Positions 27,883 through 36,594 of a stretch of 64,000 nucleotides of DNA are shown here, piece by piece (position 1 is the stretch's first letter; each line of letters starts with the position of its first letter). This DNA comes from Chryseobacterium flavum (GTDB taxonomy: Bacteria > Bacteroidota > Bacteroidia > Flavobacteriales > Weeksellaceae). Location: contig NZ_QNUE01000003.1 in assembly GCF_003385595.1 (NCBI RefSeq), forward strand, positions 1 to 64,000, in the 5' to 3' direction. A program made the translations under genes and the position numbers. A model generated the notes under the pieces. The model was given only the letters and a program-made list of their open reading frames with translations. It searched no databases and was not told the origin of the DNA.

Positions 27883-28797
27883 ATGAAAAAAAATGTACTT
27901 GTAATATATTATTCTCAGACTGGCCAGCTGGAAGATATTGTAAGAAATATTGCCAGTCCTTTTGAAGCTAAAAAGGAGGAATATAATGTTACCTATTATA
28001 ATATCCAATTGAAGGAGGACTTTCCTTTTCCCTGGCCAAGTGATGTTTTTTTCAACACTTTTCCGGAATCTTATCTACAGATCCCAAAAGAAATTCTGCC
28101 CCCATCAGAAGAAGTACTGAATAAGAAATATGATCTCATCCTGTTCGGATATCAGGTATGGTATCTTACGCCATCTATTCCTGTTATTTCGTTTCTGAAA
28201 AGCGGCTATGCAGAGCAAATTCTTAAAGACACTCCGGTTGTAACTATTTCCGGCACAAGAAATATGTGGATGTTATCTCAGGAAAAATTAAAAGTATATT
28301 TAAGAGATCTTAAAGCCAAGCTTGTCGGAAATATCGCTTTGGTAGACCGACATGACAATTATACCAGTGTACTGACCATCCTAAGGTGGCTGACAACAGG
28401 TCAGAAAGAAAAATCCGGAGTACTTCCTGCGGCTGGCATTTCTGATTCCGAGATCGCAGGTTCTGTAAAGTATGGTGAGATTATAGAAAAACATTTTAAA
28501 AATAATAATCTGAATCATCTACAACCGGATTTAGTTAAAAATGGTGCCATCGAAATCAGACCTTTTCTGGTGCGTGTGGAAAAAGTAGGAAATAAGATCT
28601 TTACTGTATGGTCTAATCTGATTATCAAGAAAAAAGAGAAGCGCCCATTGCTGATAAAATTCTTTAAGGTATATTTGATGGCAGCAATATGGATTATCTC
28701 ACCCATTGTTTTAGTTTTACACTTACTCACCACCCCCATATTTTGGTTTAAAAGACAAAAACAAAAAAGATATTTACAAGGAATTAATTTAAAATAG
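27883..28797 (+). CDS. darA: Dialkylresorcinol condensing enzyme DarA
   Basis: DarA acts with DarB to join two fatty-acid-derived beta-keto units and cyclise them into a 2,5-dialkylresorcinol, the alcohol half of flexirubin. The 304-residue product begins with a flavodoxin-like strand and loop (VLVIYYSQTGQ, 5-15), typical of DarA annotations. A central WYLTPSIPVISFLKSG lies at about 90-105. The C-terminus carries a strong hydrophobic segment (YLMAAIWIISPIVLVLHLL) that should anchor it to the inner membrane. Only one base separates its stop from the darB ATG. The identification rests on remembered family resemblance plus the darB neighbour. Confidence 0.88.
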   Translation: MKKNVLVIYYSQTGQLEDIVRNIASPFEAKKEEYNVTYYNIQLKEDFPFPWPSDVFFNTFPESYLQIPKEILPPSEEVLNKKYDLILFGYQVWYLTPSIPVISFLKSGYAEQILKDTPVVTISGTRNMWMLSQEKLKVYLRDLKAKLVGNIALVDRHDNYTSVLTILRWLTTGQKEKSGVLPAAGISDSEIAGSVKYGEIIEKHFKNNNLNHLQPDLVKNGAIEIRPFLVRVEKVGNKIFTVWSNLIIKKKEKRPLLIKFFKVYLMAAIWIISPIVLVLHLLTTPIFWFKRQKQKRYLQGINLK

Positions 28798-28798
28798 A

Positions 28799-29938
28799 AT
28801 GTACGACGTATTTATAACAAAAGCATCAACATACTTACCTAATGAGCCGGTATCGAATGATGAAATGGAGACATATCTTGGTCTGATCAATGATGCGCCT
28901 TCTAAAGCAAGAACACTTATTTTAAGAAATAATAAAATTACAACAAGGTATTATGCATTGGATAAAGAAGGAAATCCTACACATTCCAACGCACAAATCA
29001 CCGCAAAGGCTATTGAAGGACTTTTTGATAAGAACTTCAAAAAGGAAGACATGAAGTTACTGTCGGTAGGAACTACCTCTCCTGACCAGATCCAACCTTC
29101 GCATGCTTCTATGGTACACGGTGAATTGAATATCGGAAAATCTATTGAGATTAATACGGCAACAGGTCTTTGTAATTCTGGAATGAATGCCCTTAATTAC
29201 GGTTTTCTTTCTGTAAAAGCAGGAGTACATGAAAATGCTGTTTGCGCAGGCTCAGAAAGAATGTCTGCATGGATGACTGCAGATAAATTCAACCACGAAG
29301 CAGAAAATCTGAAACTGCTTGAAGAAAGGCCGATCATTGCCTTCAAAAGGGAATTTTTAAGATGGATGCTTTCTGACGGAGCAGGTTCTTTCCTTCTTGA
29401 AAATAAACCAAGAGAAAATCAAACCTCTTTAAAAATAGAGTTTATTGATTTCTATTCGTATGCTCATGAAATCGAAGCATGTATGTATGCCGGCTGTGAA
29501 AAGCAGGAAGACGGAAGCTTAAAATCCTGGGCAGACTATTCATCTGACGAATGGTTGAAACAATCAATATTTGCTTTGAAGCAGGATACTAAAATTCTTG
29601 ATAAGTACATCCTTGTAAAAGGAGCGGAAAGTTTAAGAGCTTCTTTCGACAAACACAATCTGGATCCGGAAAAGATTGATCATGTGCTGGCCCATATCTC
29701 TTCAGGATATTTTAAAGACGGTCTAAAAGAAGAGTTTGCTAAAAAGGGAATGGACTTTCCTTCAGAAAAATGGTTTTATAACCTTTCTGAAGTCGGGAAT
29801 ATAGGCGCCGGCTCTATCTTTATTGCTTTAGAAGAATTAATGAATTCCGGTACTCTTAAAAAAGGAGAGAAAATACTTCTTTGTGTTCCTGAAAGCGGAA
29901 GATTCGCTTATTCCTGCTCTTTATTAACGGTCTGCTAA
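28799..29938 (+). CDS. darB: Ketosynthase III-like enzyme DarB
   Basis: The 379-residue protein belongs to the FabH/KAS III class. DarB is known to condense two acyl precursors to form the ring framework of dialkylresorcinols. The active Cys is C125 in TATGLCNSGMNAL, with downstream His (HVLAHISSGYF) and Asn (GNIGAGSIF) segments in family order. The N-terminus DVFITKASTYLPNEPVSNDEM is typical for the Bacteroidetes enzyme. It is translationally linked to both neighbours: one base after darA, and its stop overlaps the ATG of the first hotdog gene (TAATG). Confidence 0.9.
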   Translation: MYDVFITKASTYLPNEPVSNDEMETYLGLINDAPSKARTLILRNNKITTRYYALDKEGNPTHSNAQITAKAIEGLFDKNFKKEDMKLLSVGTTSPDQIQPSHASMVHGELNIGKSIEINTATGLCNSGMNALNYGFLSVKAGVHENAVCAGSERMSAWMTADKFNHEAENLKLLEERPIIAFKREFLRWMLSDGAGSFLLENKPRENQTSLKIEFIDFYSYAHEIEACMYAGCEKQEDGSLKSWADYSSDEWLKQSIFALKQDTKILDKYILVKGAESLRASFDKHNLDPEKIDHVLAHISSGYFKDGLKEEFAKKGMDFPSEKWFYNLSEVGNIGAGSIFIALEELMNSGTLKKGEKILLCVPESGRFAYSCSLLTVC

Positions 29939-30369
29939 TGGAAAACAGATTGCCAACATCAGACAATGGTTTTATAGAAAGCCTTATTCCTCAAAGATTT
30001 CCTTTTGTGATGGTTCATGAGCTGACAGAGTTTTCTGAAAACCATCTTGTTTCCGGATTTGAAATAAAAGAAGATAATATATTTGTTCAGGACGGTATTT
30101 TCCAGGCTTCAGGAGTGATAGAACATCAGGCGCAGAGCGTGGCACTACATACAGGTTACAAGTATTATCTTTTAGGGAAAGAAGCACCAACCGGATATAT
30201 TGGAGCCATCAAATCTTTTGAAGCAGAAGTTTTACCACAAACAGGAGACCGCCTTATATCAGAAGTTACTATTCTTAATGAAGTGATGGGAGTTACATTA
30301 GTTGATATTGTAACCAGATTGAATGGCCACATTATTGCAAAATCTCAAATGAAAACTGCTGTAAAATAA
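29938..30369 (+). CDS. ApeP-like hotdog dehydratase, no GHFP motif
   Basis: A 143-residue single-hotdog protein of the FabZ/FabA superfamily. It has the N-terminal IPQRFPFVMV strand and the Glu-containing helix (GVIEHQAQS), where FabZ has its catalytic Glu. The FabZ loop GHFPG with the catalytic His is absent: the stretch reads FVQDGIFQASG. This is the pattern of ApeP-type proteins of aryl polyene clusters, which partner another dehydratase. It shares the 10-residue string FEIKEDNIFV with the next gene, so the two probably arose by duplication and may form a heterodimer. Expected role: dehydrating 3-hydroxyacyl-ACP in polyene or DAR precursor synthesis. Confidence 0.75.
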   Translation: MENRLPTSDNGFIESLIPQRFPFVMVHELTEFSENHLVSGFEIKEDNIFVQDGIFQASGVIEHQAQSVALHTGYKYYLLGKEAPTGYIGAIKSFEAEVLPQTGDRLISEVTILNEVMGVTLVDIVTRLNGHIIAKSQMKTAVK

Positions 30370-30374
30370 CAGGA

Positions 30375-30815
30375 ATGGAAATCAGGGAAGACCATATTAA
30401 TATACACAACTTTCTGCCCCATCGTGAGCCGATGTTAATGGCTGATTATATACTGGAATTAACCAAAGAAAAAGTTGTAACTTCCTTTGAGATAAAAGAA
30501 GACAATATATTTGTTCATCATAATGAATTTGTGGAGGCGGGTCTTATTGAAAATCTGGCACAAACCTGTTCTTCTATTCTTGGACAAAGCTTCTTTGAAA
30601 ATCCTGATGCCAATACAAAAGTAATTGGCTTTATTACCAACATCAAAAAAATTGAAGTTTTTGAGCTTCCGAAGACAGGAAATACCATCATCTCAAAAGC
30701 ATCGTTGGTTTCCCAGTTTGAAAACATCTGTCATATATTCTGTGAAACTTTCAGGGATGATGTATTATTGATCAGGGCAGAGATCAGCCTGTTTATCCAG
30801 GAGCTGAAATCATAG
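30375..30815 (+). CDS. ApeP-like hotdog dehydratase, second copy
   Basis: A 146-residue hotdog protein, paralogous to its neighbour five bases upstream. It has LPHREPMLMADYI (14-26), FEIKEDNIFV and the helix GLIENLAQTCSS with the catalytic-type Glu. Unlike its neighbour it has two His in the loop (FVHHNEF), though still not the FabZ GHFPG form. It could be the active partner of a hotdog pair. It is the last gene of the dar operon, followed by a strong terminator 18 bases after the stop. Substrate is presumed to be 3-hydroxyacyl-ACP; a thioesterase role is less likely. Confidence 0.75.
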   Translation: MEIREDHINIHNFLPHREPMLMADYILELTKEKVVTSFEIKEDNIFVHHNEFVEAGLIENLAQTCSSILGQSFFENPDANTKVIGFITNIKKIEVFELPKTGNTIISKASLVSQFENICHIFCETFRDDVLLIRAEISLFIQELKS

Positions 30816-30832
30816 AGATCAACAGAAAACTG

Positions 30833-30864
30833 AAAAGAGGCTGTCTTTGGAGACAGCCTCTTTT
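30833..30864 (+). terminator. Terminator of the dar operon
   Basis: A 14-base perfect stem: AAAAGAGG-CTGTCT, loop TTGG, AGACAG-CCTCTTTT. The plus-strand T run follows directly, and the A-rich left side lets it also work on the minus strand. Confidence 0.92.
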
Positions 30865-30937
30865 ATATAATATGTATGTCTTATCTGCCAATTTTGATTA
30901 ATTTCTGGAAGATAACTATGAAACCATAACAAACACA

Positions 30938-31054
30938 TTACCAGCAATTAAAACGAAACACCAAATACTCATCACCAAAAACAACAGTTCTTATTTCACG
31001 TGGAACATTATGTTGTTCAGTAAGATTACCATCGGAAAGACCTCCGCCAAACAA
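30938..31054 (-). other. Protein-like remnant between two terminators
   Basis: On the minus strand a 38-codon stretch without a stop reads LFGGGLSDGNLTEQHNV and ends FRFNCW. It has no ATG (only TTG) and lies behind the terminator of the M16 peptidase gene. It may be the end of a decayed gene, or chance. Otherwise the gap 30865-31056 holds nothing I recognise. Confidence 0.2.
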
Positions 31055-31056
31055 TT

Positions 31057-31086
31057 AAAAAAGTGAGACGGTTTCGCCTCACTTTT
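31057..31086 (-). terminator. Terminator of the M16 peptidase gene
   Basis: On the minus strand AAAAGTGAGGCG, loop, CGTCTCACTTTT form a long stem with one mismatch, ending in a T run. It is about 22 bases after the stop at 31108. Confidence 0.85.
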
Positions 31087-31107
31087 AAAATCAATACCGT
31101 AAACAGA

Positions 31108-34020
31108 TTAATATCCGAAAATTTCTTCAAGAGAAACTTCCTGGAATTCTCCCATTTTGTTGACTGACTCCATATTAAGATTTTCTTTTTTACCAATAAT
31201 CGCTGTATTATATTGTACAGGTTTAACTTCGGTATTATAGAATCCTGTCAGTTGCGGCAATGTCAGCCCCTGAATTTCAGCATAAGTATCTTTCCTGATA
31301 TCATAATCTACCCCAAGTTTCTTCAAAGCAAGCTGGCTGAAGAAGATATTGGTTCTGTTAATTCTGTTAGAAGCGATCTGTTTTAATGCAGATCCTTTTG
31401 CATTTTCAAACTGAGCCGGAATCTGTGGCAGCTCAGCCATCAGATCATTCATTGCATTGACAGCTAAAGGAAGTTTATTAGCTTGCGTCCCAATATAGTT
31501 TGTAATATAATTAGCATGACCTTTTTCTGAAGCATTCCCGTAAGAAACATAAGCAGAATAAGCCAAAGATTTACTTTCTCTGATCTCCTGAAAAACGATG
31601 GAAGAAAGCCCCCTACCAAAATATTCATTGAAAACATTCGATTTTCCAAAGTTATTCAGATTTACAGTACTTCCTTTTGCCACTTTAGCCATTTCCATCT
31701 GAACCATGTCATAATTGGTAAAATACACCTTTCCTGTGGTTGCAGGTTCCGCATACTGTTTAGCTTTGGCAGGCTGTAAACTTGTATTGACTACAAAAGG
31801 CTTTACCGCTTTTTCCAGACCAGCCTGATCCTGCCCGTACAGGAATATCTGATAAGGATATTGATTCAGTGTTTTCACTTTCTTTATCAGCTCTGTTACA
31901 TCAATACTTTCAAGGCGCTCTTTGGAAACAATATCCGTCATCCTTGAATTCTTCCCATATTTGGCATAGTTTGAAAGGGCTGCCATAATTCTTGTTTTAT
32001 CCTTTTTGGCAACAGCCCTGGCCTCCAGAATTGTTTTTACCGTCTGGCTGTAAATTGCTTTATCAGCTTTTACACTGGTCAGCCAGTGATTCATCAGCTC
32101 TACCCCTTTCTTCATATTGCTTTCAAGACCGGTTAAAGTAATAGTTATCTGATCATTGGATGTTCTGAAACTGTTGGAAATTCCTAACTTATAGAATTCT
32201 TCTTTAAGTTGTTCAGGAGTATACTTATCGGTTCCCAGATATTCAAAAAGCATTCCTGCAATAGAAAGTTCTTTATCATTATCTGTACCGAAAGGAAAAA
32301 CATAACTCACCTGAGCGACCTCATTATATTTATTCTTCACAAAACTTACCGTTTTGTCTTTAATCTTTGAAGTTTGGATAGCAGTCTTATAATCAATAAA
32401 CTCAGGTTTGATCTCAGGTACTTTAGTATTTAAAATTTCTTTAAGGAAAGGAGATTGTGCTTCCCTGTTCAGTTTAATCGGAGTAATACCCGGATTTTCA
32501 ACACGCACAAGTTTATCATTTACTCCTTTTTCCTTATAAACTACCACATAATTATCTTTGAAGAATTCATTGGCAAACTTAACCACATCCGCTTTTGTAA
32601 TTTTTTCATACTGATTAATCTCATCCAGCTCCTGTTCCCATGTTCTTCCTTTAATATAAGAATCATAAAGCTCAGTGGCCAGTCCGTCCGCCGTTTCCCA
32701 GCCTTTCATCCGCTGAACTTTTTTATCGTTAATGATTGCTTTCAGCATCCAGTCGGGAAACTGTCCTTTTTTTACAAGGTCAAGCTGATCCAGTAATAAC
32801 TTTTTAGCTTCATCAAAACTTTGTCCTTCTTTAGGAGTTACAACCAGTGCAAACATTCCATACATTTTGAAGGGAGACTCGTAAGCGCCTGCACCAAGAG
32901 TTTTCTGTTTCTGATTAATATTAAGGTCAATTAATCCTGCATCTCCTCTGTTACTTAAGATTTCAGCTACCACATCAGCTAATCTCGCTTCCTGGCTCCC
33001 ATACGAATCTGTTCTCCAGGCCATTGTCATTCTTGGGGTTGACGGACTTTTTACAGTTTTGGAAACAATTGCTGACATAGGTTCTTCCGTTACCATTTTT
33101 TTCATCGGAAGCTCTTTATATTTAAAGGACCCGAAATATTGATCAACTAATTTTATCGTTTTATCAAAATCAAGGTCACCTACCAGAACAACAGCCATAT
33201 TGTTAGGTACATAGTAGGTATCAAAATATTTATGAATGGCTACCATTGAAGGGTTTTTCAGATGTTCCGAAGTTCCTATCGTTGTCTGTTGCCCATTCGG
33301 ATGTTTAGGGAAGAGAGCTTCCATTAATGCATAATTCACAAGCCGTCCGTCATTATCCTGAGCTCTGTTATATTCTTCATATACGGCTTCAAGCTCTGTA
33401 TGAAAAAGACGTAATACCAATTCAGAAAAACGTTCTTTTTCAACTTTCAGCCATTTTTCCAGCTCATTGGAAGGGATGTTATTTTTGTAAACCGTCTCAT
33501 CGAGCCATGTGTGAGCATTAGTTCCTGTAGCTCCCAGCGAAGAGATCGCTTTATCATATTCATTCGCAATCGCAAATTTTGAGGCCTCCTGGGATACTTC
33601 GTCAATTTTTTTATAGAGCTCTTTCTTTTTATTAGGATCTTTTTCAGTTTTATGCTGTTCATAAAGATCTGAAATTTGCTTCAGCAAAGCCTTTTCTTTT
33701 TCCCAATCCTGCGTTCCCAAATGAGAAGTCCCTTTGAAAACCATATGTTCAAGGTAATGAGCCAATCCTGTATTGTCGCCCGGATCGTTATTTGATCCCG
33801 TTCTTACAGGAATATAAGTCTGAATTCTTGGCGCATCTTCATTTTTTGCCAGATACACTTTCAATCCGTTTTTCAAGGTGTACACTCTTACACCTGTCTG
33901 GTCACCCCTTACCGATTCATAAGTATATCCCTGACTATCCGTTAGTTTTTGGGTATCGAATTTCTGCGCCATAGCACTTAACATACAGAAAAGCGAAACA
34001 GAAATAAAAAATTTCTTCAT
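31108..34020 (-). CDS. M16-family zinc metallopeptidase, periplasmic
   Basis: A 970-residue pitrilysin/insulinase-type peptidase with a signal peptide (1-18). The zinc-binding inverted motif HxxEH is intact at 88-92 (HYLEH); a further Glu ligand in the family spacing lies in LFHTELEAVYEEYNRA. A second M16 module in the C-terminal half lacks the zinc motif, as is normal for the partner half. It probably degrades peptides in the periplasm. It is transcribed opposite to the pigment genes on both sides, with its own promoter and terminator, so it is probably not part of pigment synthesis. Confidence 0.9.
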   Translation of the reverse strand: MKKFFISVSLFCMLSAMAQKFDTQKLTDSQGYTYESVRGDQTGVRVYTLKNGLKVYLAKNEDAPRIQTYIPVRTGSNNDPGDNTGLAHYLEHMVFKGTSHLGTQDWEKEKALLKQISDLYEQHKTEKDPNKKKELYKKIDEVSQEASKFAIANEYDKAISSLGATGTNAHTWLDETVYKNNIPSNELEKWLKVEKERFSELVLRLFHTELEAVYEEYNRAQDNDGRLVNYALMEALFPKHPNGQQTTIGTSEHLKNPSMVAIHKYFDTYYVPNNMAVVLVGDLDFDKTIKLVDQYFGSFKYKELPMKKMVTEEPMSAIVSKTVKSPSTPRMTMAWRTDSYGSQEARLADVVAEILSNRGDAGLIDLNINQKQKTLGAGAYESPFKMYGMFALVVTPKEGQSFDEAKKLLLDQLDLVKKGQFPDWMLKAIINDKKVQRMKGWETADGLATELYDSYIKGRTWEQELDEINQYEKITKADVVKFANEFFKDNYVVVYKEKGVNDKLVRVENPGITPIKLNREAQSPFLKEILNTKVPEIKPEFIDYKTAIQTSKIKDKTVSFVKNKYNEVAQVSYVFPFGTDNDKELSIAGMLFEYLGTDKYTPEQLKEEFYKLGISNSFRTSNDQITITLTGLESNMKKGVELMNHWLTSVKADKAIYSQTVKTILEARAVAKKDKTRIMAALSNYAKYGKNSRMTDIVSKERLESIDVTELIKKVKTLNQYPYQIFLYGQDQAGLEKAVKPFVVNTSLQPAKAKQYAEPATTGKVYFTNYDMVQMEMAKVAKGSTVNLNNFGKSNVFNEYFGRGLSSIVFQEIRESKSLAYSAYVSYGNASEKGHANYITNYIGTQANKLPLAVNAMNDLMAELPQIPAQFENAKGSALKQIASNRINRTNIFFSQLALKKLGVDYDIRKDTYAEIQGLTLPQLTGFYNTEVKPVQYNTAIIGKKENLNMESVNKMGEFQEVSLEEIFGY

Positions 34021-34373
34021 AGTGATTATTTAAATTATTCTTTTATCAAACTCTGAAACATTAGTCTTATTATATAATACACTTGTTACAGTAGATCTGT
34101 TACAAACATAAATCATAAAACGTATACAGTGTAAGATTGAAATCTTTCTTTCTGGTTAAGTTCTTCCTTTTAATAGCTTTAAAATATAAACACATATATT
34201 AACAAAATTTCCCTAATAAAAGTAATTTATTCTACGCTCCAGTCTATTTTTCAAATTAAAATTCCTCTAATTTTAATATAACTTACATATTATGTATTTT
34301 CACTATTTTAGCCATCTGATTAAAATCAAAAAGGTAAACCATTTTCCATCTGGGATCTAAAAAACATTATTAG
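34021..34373. promoter_or_regulatory. Divergent control region, M16 gene and central pigment operon
   Basis: 353 AT-rich bases without a gene. On the minus strand TATGTTTG (34103-34110) is a good -7 box about 80 bases before the M16 start. On the plus strand the best candidate is TATTTTAG (34304-34311), one base off consensus, about 62 bases before the ATG at 34374. No repeats or RNA genes seen. Confidence 0.45.
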
Positions 34374-34778
34374 ATGAAAAAACAAGACCTACCTCAGGAT
34401 GAAAGCAATCTGAGATCCGCTAATATGACTGAAGTGCTGTATGTAACGGATGAGAATGACAATTATACTACGGCAAACAGCACAGGCTGGGATGCAAAGA
34501 AAGCGGCATTGGATGAATCTATGGAACTCATTCATGAAAGAATTGAGGAAGCCAGACAGAATGTTGCCAACAATACGGCAAGCCCGATTGTTTACTTTAT
34601 GGAATTAAATAAAATGGATCTGGGCGTACTTGCTTCTTATGTAGGAATGTGGCAATGGAGAGTGAAAAGGCATTTTAAACCCGGAAAATTTAAAACACTA
34701 AACGAAACTGTACTGAAAAAATATGCTGATGCATTTGGAATTTCAGTGGATGAATTAAAAAACTTCGATGGGAAATAA
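34374..34778 (+). CDS. Small protein with XRE-like helix-turn-helix C-terminus
   Basis: I do not recognise this 134-residue protein as a named family. Residues 1-45 are polar and probably disordered. The region from about 75 reads like a lambda-repressor-type helix-turn-helix: LGVLASYVGMWQWRVKRHF, then LNETVLKKYADAFGISVDELKNF, where the last part matches the helix 4-5 signature common in XRE domains. It is the first gene after the divergent control region and precedes the BtrH-like gene by 60 bases. It is the only protein in the cluster that looks like a DNA-binding regulator, but it lacks a sensor domain. Confidence 0.65.
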   Translation: MKKQDLPQDESNLRSANMTEVLYVTDENDNYTTANSTGWDAKKAALDESMELIHERIEEARQNVANNTASPIVYFMELNKMDLGVLASYVGMWQWRVKRHFKPGKFKTLNETVLKKYADAFGISVDELKNFDGK

Positions 34779-34838
34779 ATGGAGGCATACCCTGTTGTAT
34801 AACTTCTGTTTTACCAATGAAAAAGATAAAAGCTGCAA

Positions 34839-35834
34839 ATGAAATTAAACTTTGAACATCACCAGACTGCACATTGCGAAAACGGTGTTGCTTCCAATCT
34901 ATTGCTCAATAAAGGGCTTAAGCTGAGTGAACCTATGATCTTTGGAATCGGATCCGGCTTATTTTTTGTCTATCTTCCTTTTTTAAAGGTCAATTTTGCC
35001 CCAGGGTTTAGTTATCGTCCGATGCCCGGTGCCATTTTCAGTAAAGCAGCAAAAAGATTGGGAATAAAAATCAAAAGAGAAAAATTTTCCAATCCTAAAG
35101 ATGCACAGAAAGCTTTAGAGAGGAATCTGGAACAGAATATTCCTACAGGATTACAGGTAGGCGTTTTCAATCTCACCTATTTTCCTGAAGAATATAAGTT
35201 CCACTTCAATGCCCATAACCTTGTTGTATATGGTAAGGAAGACGGAAGATTTCTGATCAGCGATCCGGTAATGGATTATGTAACATCTCTTTCTGAATCA
35301 GAGTTGGAAAAAGTGAGATATGCAAAAGGAGCATTACCTCCCAAAGGACACATGTACTATCCTGTGTATGTTCCTGAAAATATCAATTTAGAAGAAGCGA
35401 TAAAAAAGGGCATCAGGGATACCTGTAAGAATATGCTGGCTCCTGTACCACTTATCGGGGTAAAAGCCATGAGATGGGTTGCGAAGAGTATTCCGAAATG
35501 GGCAGAAAAGAAAGGAACAAAAGTGACCAACCATTATCTGGGCCAACTGATCAGAATGCAGGAGGAAATCGGAACTGGCGGAGGAGGTTTCAGGTTCATT
35601 TATGGAGCATTTCTTCAGGAAGCAGCTGTAATCCTTAAAAATGACCAGCTAAAGGAACTATCAAAAGAAATCACAGCTATTGGTGACCTTTGGAGAGATT
35701 TTGCAGTGGATATTGCTAGGGTTTACAAAAACCGAAACTCTAAAAGCAATATTTATAATGAGCTTTCAAAAACAATGCTTCATATTGCAGATCTGGAAGA
35801 GGCTTTCTATAAAAAACTGAGAAAAGCGATCTGA
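34839..35834 (+). CDS. BtrH-like acyltransferase
   Basis: The 331-residue protein has the N-terminal BtrH fold (papain-like, related to peptidase C39), with HCENG at 12-16 supplying the candidate nucleophile C13 and FNAHNLVVYG plus ISDPVMDYV further on as His/Asp candidates. BtrH in butirosin synthesis moves an acyl group from an acyl carrier protein to an amine of the antibiotic. In a cluster that makes an ACP-bound aryl polyene and a resorcinol, such an enzyme could form the flexirubin ester. That role is inference. It is followed one base later by the ABC transporter genes. Confidence 0.72.
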   Translation: MKLNFEHHQTAHCENGVASNLLLNKGLKLSEPMIFGIGSGLFFVYLPFLKVNFAPGFSYRPMPGAIFSKAAKRLGIKIKREKFSNPKDAQKALERNLEQNIPTGLQVGVFNLTYFPEEYKFHFNAHNLVVYGKEDGRFLISDPVMDYVTSLSESELEKVRYAKGALPPKGHMYYPVYVPENINLEEAIKKGIRDTCKNMLAPVPLIGVKAMRWVAKSIPKWAEKKGTKVTNHYLGQLIRMQEEIGTGGGGFRFIYGAFLQEAAVILKNDQLKELSKEITAIGDLWRDFAVDIARVYKNRNSKSNIYNELSKTMLHIADLEEAFYKKLRKAI

Positions 35835-35835
35835 T

Positions 35836-36594
35836 ATGGCAGAGAATATGATTGAGATCAGAAACCTGTATAAGAAATACAAAAACTCTGAGGAGTTTTC
35901 TGTAAATGATATTTCTCTGGACATTGGCAGCAATGAGATCTATGGTATTCTGGGGCCCAACGGGGCAGGAAAAACAACTTTGATTTCCATGCTTTCAGGA
36001 TTGATTAAGCCGACTTCAGGACAGTTTAATATTGATGGTCTTTCTCCCCATAAAGATGGATTTAAAATAAGGCAGATCATTGGTATTGTTCCACAGGAGT
36101 ATGCACTTTATCCAACACTTACCGCCAGAGAAAATCTTATGTTTTTCGGAAGCCTGTATGGCCTCAGTCATAAACATCTTAAAAAGGCTATTGATGAGTC
36201 TCTTGAAATTATGGGGCTTTCAAAATTCGCTGACAAACAGGTCGGACAGTTTTCCGGAGGAATGAAAAGAAGATGCAACCTGATTGCAGGAACGCTTCAT
36301 CGTCCTAAAGTATTGTTTCTGGATGAACCCACTGTAGGTGTTGATGTTCAATCTAAAAAAGTGATTATAGACTTCCTGCAGGAATTAAACAAAAACGGAA
36401 CCTGCATCATTTATACCTCCCACCATCTTTCTGAGGCAGAAGAATTCTGTACTAAGATTGCCATTATTGACAGGGGTAAAATTCATGCTGTAGGGACTCC
36501 TGAAGAGCTTGTTTCTCAAATTGCCAATGCAGAAAACCTCGAAGACGTTTTCATTTCATTAACCGGAAAAGAATTAAGAGATGTTGTTGTATAA
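35836..36594 (+). CDS. ABC transporter ATP-binding protein
   Basis: A 252-residue ATPase with Walker A GPNGAGKTT (about 39-47), Q-loop PQEYALYP, signature FSGGMKRR, Walker B VLFLDEPTVGVD and the H-loop TSHHLSEAEEF. It resembles ABC-2 exporter ATPases (DrrA/CcmA class). Its last codons overlap the next gene, a matching ABC-2 permease, by 14 bases, so the two form one transporter. Within this operon it may help move the pigment or a precursor, although the cluster also encodes an MMPL exporter. Substrate is unknown. Confidence 0.93.
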   Translation: MAENMIEIRNLYKKYKNSEEFSVNDISLDIGSNEIYGILGPNGAGKTTLISMLSGLIKPTSGQFNIDGLSPHKDGFKIRQIIGIVPQEYALYPTLTARENLMFFGSLYGLSHKHLKKAIDESLEIMGLSKFADKQVGQFSGGMKRRCNLIAGTLHRPKVLFLDEPTVGVDVQSKKVIIDFLQELNKNGTCIIYTSHHLSEAEEFCTKIAIIDRGKIHAVGTPEELVSQIANAENLEDVFISLTGKELRDVVV

